From: Staphylococcus sp. NRL 16/872
Lineage (GTDB): Bacteria; Bacillota; Bacilli; Staphylococcales; Staphylococcaceae
NCBI RefSeq assembly: GCF_022815905.2
Contig: NZ_CP119327.1
Span: 1,550,001-1,614,000 of the forward strand
Direction: 5' to 3'
Length of the DNA: 64,000 nucleotides
This document shows, in pieces, positions 48,690 through 60,224 of this stretch. Position 1 is the stretch's first letter. Each line of letters starts with the position of its first letter. The notes below the pieces were generated by a model. It was given only the letters and a program-made list of their open reading frames with translations, ran no database searches and had not been told where the DNA came from. Position numbers and translations under genes: made by a program.

Positions 48690-49412
48690 TTATTTAGTAA
48701 TTAAAGTACCGATTTTTTCTCCCATTACTGCACGTTTAATATTTCCTTCTTCCATGATTGAGAAGACATTTAGTGGAATATTATTGTCCATACAGAATGA
48801 AGAAGCAGTTGAATCCATAACTTGTAATCCTTCTTGTAACATTTGGATATGAGTTAAATGATCATATTTCACTGCATTTTTATCAACTTTAGGATCAGCT
48901 GAATATACGCCATCTACATTATTTTTACCCATTAAAATAACATCAGCTTCAACCTCTGCTGCACGTAATGCTGCAGTAGTATCTGTAGAGAAGTATGGGT
49001 TACCAATACCAGCCGCAAAAATAACCACACGTTTTTTCTCTAAGTGTCTAATTGCACGACGTCGGATGTAAGGTTCTGCAACTTGTTTCATTTCAATTGA
49101 AGTTAATACACGAGTGTCACAGTCTAATTGTTCAAGGCTATCTTGTAAAGCAAGTGCATTCATTACAGTTGCTAACATACCCATATAATCCGCTGTACCA
49201 CGGTCCATACCTAAATCGCTACCAGTTTTACCTCTCCAGATATTGCCACCGCCAACAATTACAGCAATTTCACAATCCATTTTAGCTACTTCAGCTACTT
49301 GTTCAGCTACGCTTTTAATAATCATTGGATTAATTCCAAAGCCTTTATCTCCTGCAAGTGCCTCACCGCTAAGTTTTAAGACTACACGTTTATATTTAGA
49401 AGTTTGCGCCAT
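48690..49412 (-). CDS. pyrH: Uridylate kinase (UMP kinase)
   Basis: PyrH phosphorylates UMP to UDP for RNA, DNA and cell-wall precursors. The 240-residue protein of the amino-acid-kinase fold has [25 protein letters not shown] (seen as [13 protein letters not shown]) and [17 protein letters not shown] chose ATG at 49412 (MAQTSKYK), with GAGAGG about 8 bases upstream, which equals the usual length; an upstream in-frame extension is not supported. It follows tsf across two hairpins. Confidence 0.97.
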   Translation of the reverse strand: MAQTSKYKRVVLKLSGEALAGDKGFGINPMIIKSVAEQVAEVAKMDCEIAVIVGGGNIWRGKTGSDLGMDRGTADYMGMLATVMNALALQDSLEQLDCDTRVLTSIEMKQVAEPYIRRRAIRHLEKKRVVIFAAGIGNPYFSTDTTAALRAAEVEADVILMGKNNVDGVYSADPKVDKNAVKYDHLTHIQMLQEGLQVMDSTASSFCMDNNIPLNVFSIMEEGNIKRAVMGEKIGTLITK

Positions 49413-49457
49413 TGTTTTTTCCTCTCTATTGTAAAAATATGTAATATATACAAGTAA

Positions 49458-49502
49458 AGAAGACACGAACGCGTCTTCTAAGATAAAGTAGGTACTTTAT
49501 CT
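49458..49502 (-). terminator. Two tandem hairpins between tsf and pyrH
   Basis: The first hairpin reached by transcription is AGATAAAG/CTTTATCT (49502-49481). The second is AGAAGACGCG/CGTGTCTTCT (49479-49458), with a TTTACTTG tail. The second is probably the tsf terminator. The first may be an accessory or processing site. Confidence 0.6.
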
Positions 49503-49552
49503 AATAGAAAAACTCAAAGGTGCCTTCTTTCTTGTTTAGTAATGTTGAAAGA

Positions 49553-50431
49553 TTATTTCATTTGTCCTTTAACTTCGTCAGCAAAGTTTTCTTCACGTTT
49601 TTCCATACCTTCGCCTACTTCATAACGTACGAAGTCAACAAGTTTACCACCTTTAGATTTTAAGAAGGCTTCAACTGTTTGGTCTGGATCTTTAACGAAG
49701 TTTTGATCAACTGCACAAATTTCTTGAAGATATTTACGTAAACGTCCTTCAACCATTTTTTCAACGATATTTTCAGGTTTACCTTCATTTAATGCTTGTT
49801 GTTTTAATACTTCTTTTTCGTGGCTGATTTCTTCTTCACTTACTTGATCAGATGAAACATATTTAGGGTTGATTGCTGCGATGTGCATTGCAACGTCTTT
49901 AGCTGCTTCTTCATCAGTTGTACCTTCAACAACAGTTAACACACCAATACGTCCACCCATGTGTAAGTATGCACCGAATGCATCGTTGTCTGATTTAGTT
50001 CTGATAGCAAAACGGCGAATACTTAATTTTTCACCGATAGTTGAGATAGCTTCTTTCATTCTTTCATCAACTGTTTGACCACTTGATAATTTAGTTTCTA
50101 ATAAAGCTTCAACTGTTTCAGCTTTGCTTTCAAGAACTTGGTTAGCAATTTCTTTTACTAATTCTTGGAAACCTTCATTACGAGCAACGAAGTCTGTTTC
50201 AGAGTTGATTTCAACGATTGCAGCTTCATTACCTTTTACTTCAACGTGTACTAAACCTTCTGCTGCGATACGGTCAGCTTTTTTAGCTGCTTTAGCGATA
50301 CCTTTTTCACGTAAGTAATCAATCGCTTTATCGATGTCACCATCAGTTTCAGTTAGCGCTTTTTTACAATCCATCATACCAGCGCCAGTTCTTTCACGTA
50401 ATTCTTTTACAAGTTTTGCTGAAATTGCCAT
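49553..50431 (-). CDS. tsf: Elongation factor Ts
   Basis: EF-Ts recycles EF-Tu by GDP release. The 292-residue protein starts [26 protein letters not shown], with the [10 protein letters not shown] motif that touches EF-Tu and the later coiled coil. The ATG has GGAGG about 9 bases upstream. It follows rpsB in the universal rpsB-tsf order, although a terminator with strong T run separates them here, so part of its expression depends on read-through or its own promoter. Confidence 0.98.
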   Translation of the reverse strand: MAISAKLVKELRERTGAGMMDCKKALTETDGDIDKAIDYLREKGIAKAAKKADRIAAEGLVHVEVKGNEAAIVEINSETDFVARNEGFQELVKEIANQVLESKAETVEALLETKLSSGQTVDERMKEAISTIGEKLSIRRFAIRTKSDNDAFGAYLHMGGRIGVLTVVEGTTDEEAAKDVAMHIAAINPKYVSSDQVSEEEISHEKEVLKQQALNEGKPENIVEKMVEGRLRKYLQEICAVDQNFVKDPDQTVEAFLKSKGGKLVDFVRYEVGEGMEKREENFADEVKGQMK

Positions 50432-50565
50432 TAATTATTCCTCCAATATGTCTAATTGTAATAATAGATGATAATTAAATATTACCATTAAAGGTACTCT
50501 AATTTCCAATACTCTATTATTATTTCATGAATATTTTTTTAAGATGTTGATTTCGTTTTATATTT

Positions 50566-50600
50566 GAAAAAAGGGCGATAAGCATTACATCTTATCACCC
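50566..50600 (-). terminator. Terminator between rpsB and tsf
   Basis: On the minus strand GGGTGATAAG pairs with CTTATCGCCC (one G-U) around an 8-base loop, followed by TTTTTTC. It begins 14 bases after the rpsB stop. Confidence 0.87.
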
Positions 50601-50614
50601 ATTTAAACTATATC

Positions 50615-51403
50615 TTAGTTTGATTCAACAGTAGTATTTTCTTCAGTTGATTCTGCTTCTTGAGATTGTTCTTTTTCATCTAAATCGATGTTTTGTTCTG
50701 CAGCTACTTCATCGTTAGAAATACCTTGTTGACCTTCTAAGACAGCGTCTGCCATTTTACCAGTTAATAATTTAACGGCACGGATAGCATCATCGTTCGC
50801 TGGGATAACGTAATCAATTTCATCTGGATCACAGTTAGTGTCAACAATACCAACGATTGGGATATTTAATTTACGTGCTTCAGCAATTGCGTTGCGCTCT
50901 TTACGAGGGTCAACAACGAATAATGCTTGAGGCATAGATTTCATATCACGAATACCGCCTAAGAATTTGATTAAACGGTCATATTCTTTTTTAAGTTCAA
51001 CAACTTCTTTTTTAGGTAATACTTCGAATAAACCGTCTTCTTCCATTTTTTCGATTTCAGAAATACGTTTAATACGTTTAGAAATTGTTTTGTAGTTAGT
51101 TAAAATTCCGCCTAACCATCTTTGGTTAACGTAGAATTGTCCAGCACGTTCAGCTTCAGCTTTAACTGATTCTTGTGCTTGTTTTTTAGTACCTACGAAT
51201 AAGACTTTACCGCCATCTTCTGATACTTGTTTTAAGAAATTGTAAGCTTCTTCAACTTTTTTCACTGTTTTTTGTAAGTCAATGATATAGATACCATTTC
51301 TTTCAGTGAAGATATATTTTTTCATTTTTGGGTTCCAACGGCGTGTTTGGTGACCGAAGTGAACACCGGCTTCTAGTAATTGTTTCATTGAAATTACTGC
51401 CAT
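50615..51403 (-). CDS. rpsB: 30S ribosomal protein S2
   Basis: S2 is a late-assembling small-subunit protein. The 262-residue protein starts [27 protein letters not shown]. It shows [19 protein letters not shown] and [19 protein letters not shown], with an acidic, variable tail ([18 protein letters not shown]). It is a few residues longer than S. aureus S2. The ATG has TAGGAGGA upstream and a promoter at 51523-51551. The leader of about 110 bases contains a CAATTC/GAATTG hairpin and may carry S2 feedback control, known for rpsB in other bacteria. Confidence 0.98.
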   Translation of the reverse strand: MAVISMKQLLEAGVHFGHQTRRWNPKMKKYIFTERNGIYIIDLQKTVKKVEEAYNFLKQVSEDGGKVLFVGTKKQAQESVKAEAERAGQFYVNQRWLGGILTNYKTISKRIKRISEIEKMEEDGLFEVLPKKEVVELKKEYDRLIKFLGGIRDMKSMPQALFVVDPRKERNAIAEARKLNIPIVGIVDTNCDPDEIDYVIPANDDAIRAVKLLTGKMADAVLEGQQGISNDEVAAEQNIDLDEKEQSQEAESTEENTTVESN

Positions 51404-51522
51404 TTTAAATTCCTCCTATTGGTTATTTACCTCCATAATAAACTAATGTAAAGACAATTCTTGGAATTGCACCCTTTGCATATACATTTATTATGTGTGT
51501 ATTGGCTTTATAGCCGTCAATA

Positions 51523-51551
51523 ATAATAACATAATTTTTTTTCTAGTGCAA
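51523..51551 (-). promoter_or_regulatory. rpsB promoter
   Basis: On the minus strand TTGCAC (51551-51546) and TATTAT (51528-51523) have 17-base spacing, preceded by the codY terminator region. A leader of about 110 bases follows before the rpsB ATG. Confidence 0.65.
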
Positions 51552-51580
51552 CGATTGATTTGATATCATTTGTTTTTCTT

Positions 51581-51636
51581 AAAAATAAAAACGAGCCTTC
51601 AAGTCATCTTATCCAAAGGATGAACTTAGCTCGTTT
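51581..51636 (-). terminator. Terminator of codY
   Basis: AAACGAGC (51589-51596) pairs with GCTCGTTT (51629-51636), enclosing AAGTCATC/GATGAACTT with one bulge. TTTTATTTTT follows on the minus strand, so it ends the xerC-hslVU-codY transcript. Confidence 0.85.
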
Positions 51637-51667
51637 CTATTAATTAAGTTTGGAAAATGATTAACAA

Positions 51668-52441
51668 CTATTTATTGCGTTCTAATTCGTCTAAGAATTT
51701 TTCTTTCTTAACTTTAATAAACGTACCTTTCATACCTAACGATCGAGATTCAATTACGCCTGCACTTTCTAATTTACGTAAAGCATTTACGATTACTGAA
51801 CGAGTGATACCTACTCTATCGGCAACTTTAGATGCAATTAATAATCCTTCATTACCACCTAATTCTTCAAAGATGTGTTCAATCGCTTCTTTTTCAGAAT
51901 AAGAAAGAGAATTAATCGCCATTGTGATAGCTGCTTTATCTCGTGCTTCTTTTTCTACTTCGTTGTGTTTTTCACGAAGAATTTCCATACCGATAACCGT
52001 AGCTGCATATTCACCTAAAACTAAATCATTTTCATTGAAGTCATCTTCTATACGTCCCAACACTAATGTTCCTAGACGTTCTCCTCCACCTAAAATTGGA
52101 AAAACAGTCGTACGGCTATTAATGAAAGCCTCTTTATCTTCAGGTGGGAAAACAGTTAATTCATTGTCAATTTTGATATTAGATTCTGTTTGTTTAACAT
52201 CCATTAATAATTCAGTGTATTCGCTTGGAATATGTTTGCTTTCTAACATATCGCTAATTCTTTCACTTTTTAAAAGTTCATTTAAACTTGATCCTAAGAT
52301 TTTTCCTCTACGTGACACAATAAACACGTTTGTCACTGTTACGTTACTAATTGTTTGCGCAACATCTTTAAAGTCTACAGCTATACCTTTATGTTTTTGT
52401 AATAACGTATTTAATTCTCTCGTTTTAGATAATAAGCTCAT
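51668..52441 (-). CDS. codY: GTP-sensing global transcriptional repressor CodY
   Basis: CodY represses amino-acid uptake, nitrogen metabolism and, in staphylococci, virulence genes when GTP and branched-chain amino acids are plentiful. The 257-residue protein has the N-terminal GAF domain that binds branched-chain amino acids ([15 protein letters not shown] and surrounding region). The C-terminal winged helix ([20 protein letters not shown]) binds DNA. The ATG comes 21 bases after hslU with AGGAG upstream. It is the last gene of xerC-hslV-hslU-codY, a conserved Firmicute operon. Confidence 0.98.
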   Translation of the reverse strand: MSLLSKTRELNTLLQKHKGIAVDFKDVAQTISNVTVTNVFIVSRRGKILGSSLNELLKSERISDMLESKHIPSEYTELLMDVKQTESNIKIDNELTVFPPEDKEAFINSRTTVFPILGGGERLGTLVLGRIEDDFNENDLVLGEYAATVIGMEILREKHNEVEKEARDKAAITMAINSLSYSEKEAIEHIFEELGGNEGLLIASKVADRVGITRSVIVNALRKLESAGVIESRSLGMKGTFIKVKKEKFLDELERNK

Positions 52442-52462
52442 AAAATTTCTCCTTTTTTTATA

Positions 52463-53866
52463 TTATAAAATAAATGCACTTAAATCTTTATTAGTTGAAA
52501 TAGATTTCAATTTGTCATCAACATATTGAGGTGTTATATCTACGACCGCATTCGGCATATTTGGTGCTTCATACGATAAGTCTTCAAGCATTTTTTCTAA
52601 AATAGTGTGTAAACGACGCGCACCGATGTTGTCAGTGTCTTGGTTTACTTGATAGGCCATTTCTGCTAAGCGAGTAATTGCCTCTTCAGAGAAGTTCACT
52701 GTTACATCCTCAGTTTTCAGTAAAGCTTCATATTGTTTAATCAGTGATAATTTTGGTTCTGTTAAAATTCTGATGAAGTCATCTACTGTTAAGCTTTCGA
52801 GTTCCACTCTAATTGGGAAACGACCTTGCAATTCAGGAATTAAGTCACTAGGTTTTGAAACATGAAATGCGCCAGCCCCTATAAATAGCATATGTTCAGT
52901 ATTTACAGTACCATATTTCGTTTGTATCATGCTACCTTCGAGGATTGGTAGAATATCACGTTGAACACCTTGTCTTGATACATCTTGACCACTATTTGAA
53001 TTATTAGTCGCAACTTTATCAATTTCATCTATAAAGATGATACCCATTTGTTCGGCTAGTTCTATCGCTTCCTGATTTGCTGTTTCTTGGTCAATTAATT
53101 CATCAGCAAAATCATCTATTAAAATTTTACGTGCTGTTTTTACTGGAACCACACGTTCTACTTTACGTTTAGGCATAAGTTGATTCATCATATCTTGCAT
53201 TTGCTGATTTTGGTTTGTTCCTAACATGCCTAATGCGCCAGGATCTTGTTCAACTTTAATTCTAACTTTTTCTTCTTCAAGTTTACCGTCTAGCAGTTGT
53301 TTTCTAATTTCTGAGCGTTTCGTTTTAATTTCTTCAGTAGGTGCTTCTTCTTCCTCATCGTTATTATTACCAAAGTTTGGAAGTGTGCCTCCTAGAAGTG
53401 ACTCGAGTGGATTATTATTTTGTGACGCTTTTTTCTTCATACTAGGAACTAAAAGTTTCACTAATTTTTCATTTGCTTTTTCAGTAGCTTCATCTTTAAC
53501 TAAAGCTTTTTTCTGATCCTTCACTAATCTTACTGCGACATCTACTAAGTCTCTTACCATACTCTCAACATCGCGACCTACATAACCTACTTCAGTAAAT
53601 TTAGTAGCTTCCACTTTAATAAATGGGGCTCCTACAATTTTAGCCATTCGACGTGCGATTTCTGTTTTACCTACACCCGTTGGACCAATCATTAAAATGT
53701 TTTTAGGGGCGATTTCTTGTTTAGTTTCATCGTCAAGAAGGCTTCTTCTATATCTATTTCTTAAAGCAATTGCGACTTTACGTTTCGCATCATCTTGACC
53801 AACAATATATTCATCTAATTTAGATACGATATCTTTAGGTGTAAGTTTTATACCGTTTGCATCCAT
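52463..53866 (-). CDS. hslU: ATPase subunit HslU of the HslUV (ClpYQ) protease
   Basis: HslU unfolds protein substrates and feeds them to HslV. The 467-residue AAA+ protein has Walker [10 protein letters not shown] near residue 60, Walker [10 protein letters not shown], and a helical I-domain (about 110-240). Its sensor region carries R-finger residues. The C-terminal tail SAFIL docks in HslV. The ATG start has GGAGG upstream and lies 62 bases after the hslV stop. Confidence 0.97.
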   Translation of the reverse strand: MDANGIKLTPKDIVSKLDEYIVGQDDAKRKVAIALRNRYRRSLLDDETKQEIAPKNILMIGPTGVGKTEIARRMAKIVGAPFIKVEATKFTEVGYVGRDVESMVRDLVDVAVRLVKDQKKALVKDEATEKANEKLVKLLVPSMKKKASQNNNPLESLLGGTLPNFGNNNDEEEEAPTEEIKTKRSEIRKQLLDGKLEEEKVRIKVEQDPGALGMLGTNQNQQMQDMMNQLMPKRKVERVVPVKTARKILIDDFADELIDQETANQEAIELAEQMGIIFIDEIDKVATNNSNSGQDVSRQGVQRDILPILEGSMIQTKYGTVNTEHMLFIGAGAFHVSKPSDLIPELQGRFPIRVELESLTVDDFIRILTEPKLSLIKQYEALLKTEDVTVNFSEEAITRLAEMAYQVNQDTDNIGARRLHTILEKMLEDLSYEAPNMPNAVVDITPQYVDDKLKSISTNKDLSAFIL

Positions 53867-53928
53867 TAATTATTACCTCCAACTAAATGTATGTTCATAT
53901 ATATTCATTCCCAATTACTATTAAATTA

Positions 53929-54474
53929 TTATAAAGTTTCTACAATAATATTATCGTTTGTAAACACACAAATATCAGAAGCTACTTTTAAACTTTCATA
54001 AGCCATTTCTTTTGCTGACATATGTGTTGCATGACGTTTCAATGCTCTACCAGCACTTAATGCATAGTTACCACCAGAACCAATGGCGATTAAATCATCA
54101 TCTGGTGCAATAACTTCTCCTGTTCCACTAACAACTAATATAGCATCTTTATTCATAACAATAAGCATTGCCTCAAGTTGACGTAGCTGTTTATCCCCAC
54201 GCCATTCTTGAGCGAGTTCAACAGCTGCACGCTCTAAATTACCACTGAATTGTTGTAGTTTAGTTTCAAACTTTTCAAATAAAGTAAACGCATCAGCAAC
54301 ACTTCCTGCAAATCCAGCTAATACCTTACCTTCATACAAGCGTCTAACTTTACGGGCAGTTTGTTTCATAATGACTTGTTCACCAAGTGTAACTTGGCCG
54401 TCTCCTGCCATCGCTGCTTCTCCATTATGTCTAACTGCATAAATAGTTGTAGCATGTAATGATGTCTTACTCAT
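53929..54474 (-). CDS. hslV: Peptidase subunit HslV
   Basis: HslV is the proteasome-like protease ring. The 181-residue protein starts [18 protein letters not shown]. The mature enzyme would start at a Thr near residue 9 after removal of a short propeptide, as in other N-terminal-Thr hydrolases with the TTIYAV signature. [14 protein letters not shown] and [14 protein letters not shown] are family features. The start directly abuts the xerC stop codon. Confidence 0.96.
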   Translation of the reverse strand: MSKTSLHATTIYAVRHNGEAAMAGDGQVTLGEQVIMKQTARKVRRLYEGKVLAGFAGSVADAFTLFEKFETKLQQFSGNLERAAVELAQEWRGDKQLRQLEAMLIVMNKDAILVVSGTGEVIAPDDDLIAIGSGGNYALSAGRALKRHATHMSAKEMAYESLKVASDICVFTNDNIIVETL

Positions 54475-55368
54475 TTATTTACTCTCCTTTTTTGCTCGAG
54501 GATGTGCGTTTAAATATACCTTACGTAATTGTTGATTTGATACATGTGTATACTTTCCAGTTGTAGAAAGATTTACATGACCCAACAAAGATTGTACCGT
54601 TCTTAAATCAGCCCCTTGATTTAATAAATGCGTAGCAAACGTATGTCTTAATTTGTGTGGATGTATCTCAGTTACACCTGCAGTACGCTTAACTACATCA
54701 TTGAGTACATGACGAATTCCTCTAACTGTAATAGGATCACCCTTCATATTCACAATCAAATAGGGATGTGATTTGTGTTGAACAGGTTTAAATTCATTTA
54801 AATATTGTTCAATACTTTGTCGACAAAATTCTCCAAATGGCACAAAGCGTTCTTTATTACCTTTGCCTAGTACTTTCACACCTGGTAATGACATATCTAT
54901 ATCTGTAAGTTTAATATTTACTAATTCTGAAACACGTATGCCGGTTGCATACAATAATTCTAAAATAACTCGATCTCTTAATCCTTTTTTAGCATCTTTA
55001 GTTACTGTCTTAAACAATGCATCCATCTCTTCTTCATAAAAGAATTGGGGTAAATATTGTTCTTTTTTGGGATGCACTAATTGAACAAAAGGATTAACGA
55101 TTGAATTATCTTGGGTCATCCAAAATTCATAAAATGTTCTTAGCGTTGATATTTTTCTAGATACAGTCGTTCTTTTTAAATTTTGAGAATATAAAAAACT
55201 CAAATAATTTCTAGCGTCTTTATATTCAAATGTATTTAATTTTAACATTTCTTGATTTAGAAAACGGTTAAATTGCTCTAAATCATCATGATAAGATTTT
55301 AAGGTATGGTCGGAGAAATTTCTTTCAACTTTTAGCATATTTAAAAATATATTTTGGATTTCTTCCAC
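54475..55368 (-). CDS. xerC: Tyrosine recombinase XerC
   Basis: XerC and XerD resolve chromosome dimers at dif. The 297-residue protein shows a core-binding domain (about 1-85) and the catalytic domain with all active residues: Arg in [10 protein letters not shown], Lys on the beta-turn, HPHKLRHTF (His and Arg), His in [13 protein letters not shown] and the final Tyr. The start is GTG at 55368 with GGAGGGG 8 bases upstream; that site lies in the 3' arm of a hairpin (55376-55418). It heads the xerC-hslV-hslU-codY operon. Confidence 0.97.
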   Translation of the reverse strand: MEEIQNIFLNMLKVERNFSDHTLKSYHDDLEQFNRFLNQEMLKLNTFEYKDARNYLSFLYSQNLKRTTVSRKISTLRTFYEFWMTQDNSIVNPFVQLVHPKKEQYLPQFFYEEEMDALFKTVTKDAKKGLRDRVILELLYATGIRVSELVNIKLTDIDMSLPGVKVLGKGNKERFVPFGEFCRQSIEQYLNEFKPVQHKSHPYLIVNMKGDPITVRGIRHVLNDVVKRTAGVTEIHPHKLRHTFATHLLNQGADLRTVQSLLGHVNLSTTGKYTHVSNQQLRKVYLNAHPRAKKESK

Positions 55369-55375
55369 TTAAAAA

Positions 55376-55418
55376 TCCCCTCCATCATATGCAATTGTAG
55401 CATATAACATGGAAGGGA
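55376..55418 (-). promoter_or_regulatory. Hairpin overlapping the xerC ribosome binding site
   Basis: On the minus strand TCCCTTCCAT pairs with ATGGAGGGGA (10 bp, one G-U), and GCATAT pairs with ATATGC above an internal loop. A TTTTT follows, so it can also serve as a terminator of trmFO. The 3' arm contains the GGAGGGG Shine-Dalgarno sequence of xerC. Confidence 0.65.
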
Positions 55419-55513
55419 CTAAAATAATTAGCTATAGAATTCAAAATCTTTTGAGAATTGTTCAAAATATCGAAATAATAATTCTCATTTTTAATTTATA
55501 TAAAATTTAAAAC

Positions 55514-56821
55514 TTATAGTGTCTTCTTGAAGTTCTCAAGGTATTCTAAAGCTCTGTTTGCTTGTGCTTCGTAACGTTCTTTTTTATCCTTAATACGTTT
55601 CTCTAATGAGGGAAGCAAGCCGAAATTGGCATTCATAGGTTGGAAGTTCTTTTCATTTTTAGCATGAGAAATATAATATGCCATACTACCTATCATAGTT
55701 TCTCTAGGGAAAATAACTTCGCCTTTATTTTGAAGTTTATGAGCTAAGTTAATTCCAGCTACAAGCCCACTTGCTGCACTTTCTACATAACCTTCAACGC
55801 CAGTCATTTGACCAGCAAATTGAATTCTATTCTCATTAATTAATTCATATTTCACATTTAAAACATCTGGTGAATTAATGAATGTATTTCGATGCATAAC
55901 GCCATATCTTACGATATCAACATTCTCTAAGCCTGGAATTAATCGGATAACTTCTTTTTGTGCGCCCCATTTTAAATGCGTTTGGAAACCAACAATATTG
56001 TAAAGTGTACCAGCTGCATCGTCTTGTCGTAATTGTACAACTGCATATGGGCGTTTACCTGTTTTAGGATCTTCAAGACCAACTGGTTTCATAGGTCCGA
56101 ATAATAATGTTTTACGACCACGTTCAGCCATTACTTCAAAAGGCATACAACCTTCGAAATATTTTTCTTTTTCAAATTCATTTGTTGGCGCAACTTCTGC
56201 TTCAAGAACTGCATCATAAAAACGGTTAAATTCTTCTTCTGTCATCGGACAGTTTAAGTATGCCGCTTCACCTTTATCATAACGTGATTTTAGATACACT
56301 TTGTCCATATCAATTGAATCTTTTTCAATAATAGGCGCTGCAGCATCATAGAAATATAATTGGTCTTTGCCAGTAATGTCTACAATTTCTTTTGCTAAAT
56401 TCTCAGTAGTTAATGGTCCAGTAGCAATGATTGTATAGCCTTCTGGAATGCTATGAATTTCTTCATTTAATACAGTCACATTAGGATGATTTCTTAATGT
56501 ATCAGTGATATAACCTGAAAAGTCATGTCTATCTACAGCTAAAGCGCCTCCCGCAGGAACTCTAGCTTTGTCAGCAGCTGCAATAATTAATGAGTCTAAG
56601 CGTCTCATTTCTTCTTTTAATACACCTACGCCGTTTGTTAATGCATTACCTCTTAATGAGTTAGAACATACTAATTCTGCAAATTTATCAGTATGGTGCG
56701 CTGGTGTTTGTTTCACTGGACGCATTTCAATTAGGTTAACTTTAATTCCTCGTTGTGCTAATTGGTAAGCAGCTTCTGAACCAGCTAAACCTGCACCAAC
56801 TACGTTAACGGTTTGACTCAT
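55514..56821 (-). CDS. trmFO: Folate/FAD-dependent tRNA methyltransferase TrmFO (Gid)
   Basis: TrmFO makes m5U54 in tRNA using methylene-tetrahydrofolate and FAD. The 435-residue protein shows the FAD dinucleotide motif [14 protein letters not shown]. It also has [22 protein letters not shown] (with a conserved Cys) and [14 protein letters not shown] chose ATG at 56821 (MSQTVNVV), with AGGAGG about 5 bases upstream; an upstream TTG in the same frame is inside the ribosome site. It comes 20 bases after topA. Confidence 0.97.
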   Translation of the reverse strand: MSQTVNVVGAGLAGSEAAYQLAQRGIKVNLIEMRPVKQTPAHHTDKFAELVCSNSLRGNALTNGVGVLKEEMRRLDSLIIAAADKARVPAGGALAVDRHDFSGYITDTLRNHPNVTVLNEEIHSIPEGYTIIATGPLTTENLAKEIVDITGKDQLYFYDAAAPIIEKDSIDMDKVYLKSRYDKGEAAYLNCPMTEEEFNRFYDAVLEAEVAPTNEFEKEKYFEGCMPFEVMAERGRKTLLFGPMKPVGLEDPKTGKRPYAVVQLRQDDAAGTLYNIVGFQTHLKWGAQKEVIRLIPGLENVDIVRYGVMHRNTFINSPDVLNVKYELINENRIQFAGQMTGVEGYVESAASGLVAGINLAHKLQNKGEVIFPRETMIGSMAYYISHAKNEKNFQPMNANFGLLPSLEKRIKDKKERYEAQANRALEYLENFKKTL

Positions 56822-56841
56822 ATTGATCCTCCTCAAAATTT

Positions 56842-58914
56842 TTATTTCTGAACTTCTTCTTTATAGTCACAATTTGAACAAATAACTTGAGAACTACGTC
56901 CTTTCTTATGTTCCATGAGATAGTGATTACATTTAGGACAATCACGACCTACTGGTTTATCCCATGAAATAAAGTCGCATTCTGGATAATTTGAACAACC
57001 ATAGAATAATCTATTTTTCTTAGATTTTCTTTCTACTACATCGCCATCTTTACATTTAGGACAAGTAACACCAATTGTTTTAACAATAGCTTTTGTATTT
57101 CTACAATCAGGGAAATTAGAACAAGCCATGAATTTACCATAACGGCCCATTTTGATAACCATTGGCGAACCACAGACTTCACAATCTTCTCCAGCTGGTT
57201 CGTCTTTGATTTCAACTTTTTCCATTTCCTCTTCAGCGCGTTCCACGTCTAGTTTGAAACTACCATAGAAATTATCTATAACTTTTCTCCAACCAATATC
57301 TCCTTCAGCAATTTTATCTAAAAGTGTTTCCATATTAACTGTAAATTCTACATCGATAATTTCAGGGAAGTAATCTTTAACTTGTTCATACACGATTTCG
57401 CCTAATTCAGTAGGTACGAAACGTTTACTTTCAAGTTTTACATAGTTTCTTTTTTGAATTGTATCAATGGTCGGTGCATACGTTGATGGTCTACCGATTT
57501 TCAATTCTTCTAATGTTTTTACTAGACGTGCTTCTGTATAACGTGGAGGTGGTTGAGTAAAGTGTTGTGAAGGTTCAATTTGTGTTGCAGTAACTTTATC
57601 GCCTTCACTTAATTTTGGTAATTTGTTTTCTTTTTTTTCATTTTCTTTATCGTCTTTAGCTTCAACATATAAAGTCATAAAGCCTTTAAATTTAATTGTT
57701 TGTCCATTGGCTCTAAACTTAATGTCATTTTGAGTAACGTCTAAAGCTACAGTATCTAAAATAGCTGGTGCCATTTGACTCGCTACAAAACGTTCCCAAA
57801 TTAATTTATATAAACGATGTTGATCACGAGTTAAATACGCTTTCATTTCATCAGGTGTACGTAATGTACTTGTAGGACGAATTGCCTCATGGGCATCTTG
57901 GTCCCCTTGTTTGCCTTTAGCTGTGCGACGAGAAACATACTCTTTTCCGTATTTATCCTCAATATAATTTTTCGCTTCGTCTTTAGCTGATTGAGAAATA
58001 CGTGTAGAGTCTGTACGCATATAAGTAATTAAACCAACTGTCCCTTGTCTTTTTAAATCAATACCTTCATACAATTGTTGTGCAAGCATCATTGTTTTAC
58101 GAGCTTTAAAGTTTAATTTACGCGCTGCTTCTTGTTGAAGGGTTGAAGTTGTAAAAGGATTAGCTGGGTTTCTTGTTTTTTCCTTTTTATTTACATTCGT
58201 AATTTCAAATTCATCACCATTAAGTTCAGCAGTAATTTTTTCTACATCTTTCTTAGTCTTTAATTTAGATGGCTTGTTTTTATAATGTAAAAATTTCGCA
58301 TTAAATTTTGATTTTTTATATCTAAATTCGCCTTCAATTGTCCAATATTCTTCAGGTTTGAAATTGCGAATTTCATTTTCTCTATCAATTACTAATCTTA
58401 ATGCTACTGATTGCACACGTCCTGCTGATAAACCTTTTTTCACTTTCTTCCATAATACTGGAGAAATGTTATAACCTACTAATCTATCTAAAATACGACG
58501 CGCTTGTTGAGCATCTACTAAATCCATTTGAATATCACGTGGATGCTTAAAACTTTCTTTAACCGCGTCTTTTGTAATTTCATTAAATACTACTCTGTTT
58601 TCTTTTGTATCATCAAGTTCTAAAATTTTTGATAAATGCCAAGCAATCGCTTCACCTTCACGGTCGGGGTCACTCGCTAGGAAAACTTTTTTCGCTTTCT
58701 TAGCATATTTCTTCAAATCTTTAACGACGGGACCTTTACCGCGAATAGTAATATATTTTGGTTCAAAATTATCTTCTACATCGACACCCATTTGACTTCT
58801 TGGTAAGTCACGAACATGTCCCATAGAAGCAATAACTTTATATTTTTTACCTAAATATTTTTCAATGGTTTTAGCTTTTGCAGGCGACTCAACTATGACT
58901 AAATTATCTGCCAA
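56842..58914 (-). CDS. topA: DNA topoisomerase I
   Basis: TopA relaxes negative supercoils. The 690-residue type IA enzyme has an N-terminal TOPRIM domain ([30 protein letters not shown]), the active Tyr in [11 protein letters not shown] and three C-terminal zinc ribbons with CxxC pairs. The start is TTG at 58914 (MADNLVIVE), with AGGGGG 8 bases upstream. A promoter at 58953-58982 lies 38 bases before it. The gene is followed closely by trmFO. Confidence 0.98.
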   Translation of the reverse strand: MADNLVIVESPAKAKTIEKYLGKKYKVIASMGHVRDLPRSQMGVDVEDNFEPKYITIRGKGPVVKDLKKYAKKAKKVFLASDPDREGEAIAWHLSKILELDDTKENRVVFNEITKDAVKESFKHPRDIQMDLVDAQQARRILDRLVGYNISPVLWKKVKKGLSAGRVQSVALRLVIDRENEIRNFKPEEYWTIEGEFRYKKSKFNAKFLHYKNKPSKLKTKKDVEKITAELNGDEFEITNVNKKEKTRNPANPFTTSTLQQEAARKLNFKARKTMMLAQQLYEGIDLKRQGTVGLITYMRTDSTRISQSAKDEAKNYIEDKYGKEYVSRRTAKGKQGDQDAHEAIRPTSTLRTPDEMKAYLTRDQHRLYKLIWERFVASQMAPAILDTVALDVTQNDIKFRANGQTIKFKGFMTLYVEAKDDKENEKKENKLPKLSEGDKVTATQIEPSQHFTQPPPRYTEARLVKTLEELKIGRPSTYAPTIDTIQKRNYVKLESKRFVPTELGEIVYEQVKDYFPEIIDVEFTVNMETLLDKIAEGDIGWRKVIDNFYGSFKLDVERAEEEMEKVEIKDEPAGEDCEVCGSPMVIKMGRYGKFMACSNFPDCRNTKAIVKTIGVTCPKCKDGDVVERKSKKNRLFYGCSNYPECDFISWDKPVGRDCPKCNHYLMEHKKGRSSQVICSNCDYKEEVQK

Positions 58915-58952
58915 AGTGAATTCCCCCTTGCTTTTTCAATTACTAAAGATAA

Positions 58953-58982
58953 ATGATAAACGGTCGATTTTGATTTTGTCAA
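58953..58982 (-). promoter_or_regulatory. topA promoter
   Basis: A perfect -35 TTGACA (58982-58977) and -10 TATCAT (58958-58953) are separated by 18 bases, about 39 bases before the topA start codon. Confidence 0.7.
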
Positions 58983-59114
58983 TATTTAACTTTAATTAAA
59001 TTCGTTTTTGATCACCATTTAAATTAGTTTCTATTAACATATAATATCAACTTATTTCGCAATATAAATTATCATTTATAACAATTTTAGCAATTTTTTA
59101 AAAATTGACTATAC

Positions 59115-59978
59115 TTAATAATCATTCAATATATCTTGTGCTTCTGAAACTATCATTGCTCCTTCTTGAGCTCTTAACAAGTTTCCTTTTGTTAATGGGT
59201 TAAACATAGAGCCTGGTAATACATATACATTTCTATTTTGTTCAATCGCACAGTCTATCGTAATTTGACTACCGCTTTTAATACCTGCTTCAGTAATTAG
59301 AACCCCTTTTGATAAACCACTAATTAGACGATTACGTTGTGGAAAGTGATACCTTGCAATATTTATAAATGGTGGATATTCACTAATAACTAATCCTTTT
59401 TCTTCAATTATATATCGTAGTTTTTCAGTTTCTTTGGGATAGTGTTTTAAATGACCATGACCTAAAACTGCAATAGTAGGTAAATTGAATTTTAATGCGT
59501 AATGGTGTGCTAAACTATCTGCACCTTTAGCTAGTCCTGAAACAATAGTAAGAGGTATATGAGTGAAGTTTGAGAAGAGATATTGCATGGCATGAGAGGA
59601 ATATTGAGTAGCGACACGTGAGCCTACAACGCCTAAAGTATTGGTAGAAGAGAGTAAATTGACATTTCCTTTATAAAATATAATCAATGGATAATCATAA
59701 ATTTGCTTGAGAAGCGGTGAATACGAAGCATTAAATGAAGAAATAAAACTCACATGATGGCATGATAATTGTTCTGTTATTTCGTTGATGTTAATTTTAA
59801 TAAATCGATCTACAAGTTCTTTTTTACTGTAAAGCTTTTCCCAAGTTCTTAAGGTATCTACTTGATCTCTGAATGAAAAACTTAAATAATCAGGGTACAA
59901 GTTTAATAAATGATGAATCTGTTGTGTTGAATACCCAGCCCATCTAAGTTTCAATAAAACTATTTCGTTGTCTGACAT
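59115..59978 (-). CDS. dprA: DNA-processing protein DprA
   Basis: DprA protects incoming single-stranded DNA during transformation and loads RecA. The 287-residue protein has the Rossmann-like domain motifs GSRVATQYS, VSGLAKGADSLAH, VISEYPP and FPQRNRLISGLS. These are the usual DprA/Smf signature. I chose ATG at 59978 (MSDNEIVLL), with AAAGGAG 9 bases upstream; a longer in-frame reading adds residues absent from the family. It precedes topA by 200 bases. Confidence 0.94.
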   Translation of the reverse strand: MSDNEIVLLKLRWAGYSTQQIHHLLNLYPDYLSFSFRDQVDTLRTWEKLYSKKELVDRFIKININEITEQLSCHHVSFISSFNASYSPLLKQIYDYPLIIFYKGNVNLLSSTNTLGVVGSRVATQYSSHAMQYLFSNFTHIPLTIVSGLAKGADSLAHHYALKFNLPTIAVLGHGHLKHYPKETEKLRYIIEEKGLVISEYPPFINIARYHFPQRNRLISGLSKGVLITEAGIKSGSQITIDCAIEQNRNVYVLPGSMFNPLTKGNLLRAQEGAMIVSEAQDILNDY

Positions 59979-60162
59979 GATGTTTTCTCCTTTGTAACTA
60001 TTATAGTACAAATTATTCGTAAAATTTTTTCATTTGTAAGACAATTCGCTTTAAAAATTAAATCAAAATTTAATGAGTAAAACCTCGCTATTCCTTATGT
60101 AAACTATTCCCTACTTTTTGTCACTATAGTGATTTAAATTTCCCTTAAAGACTGATTTCAAC

Positions 60163-60201
60163 ACAAAAAAGCCTAGACTCCACCAATTTGGAATCTAGGC
60201 T
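60163..60201 (-). terminator. Terminator of sucCD
   Basis: AGCCTAGA (60170-60177) pairs perfectly with TCTAGGCT (60194-60201), followed by TTTTTTG on the minus strand. It starts 24 bases after the sucD stop. Confidence 0.88.
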
Positions 60202-60224
60202 ATCAAATTTGAAATGATATCAAA

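Noticed and set aside
51421..51450. Possible six-codon leader peptide before rpsB (ATGGAGGTAAATAACCAATAG)
   Set aside because: It overlaps the ribosome site of rpsB itself and codes for no regulatory codon run; too short to support.
51924..52529. 201-residue plus-strand frame opposite codY
   Set aside because: It mirrors codY in antisense, is composed of Ser/Leu-rich low-information sequence, and has no promoter or ribosome site.
60121..60132. Perfect palindrome TCACTATAGTGA upstream of dprA
   Set aside because: It is 12 nt and lies about 140 bases from the dprA start with no promoter aligned to it; this size of palindrome is expected by chance in AT-rich DNA.
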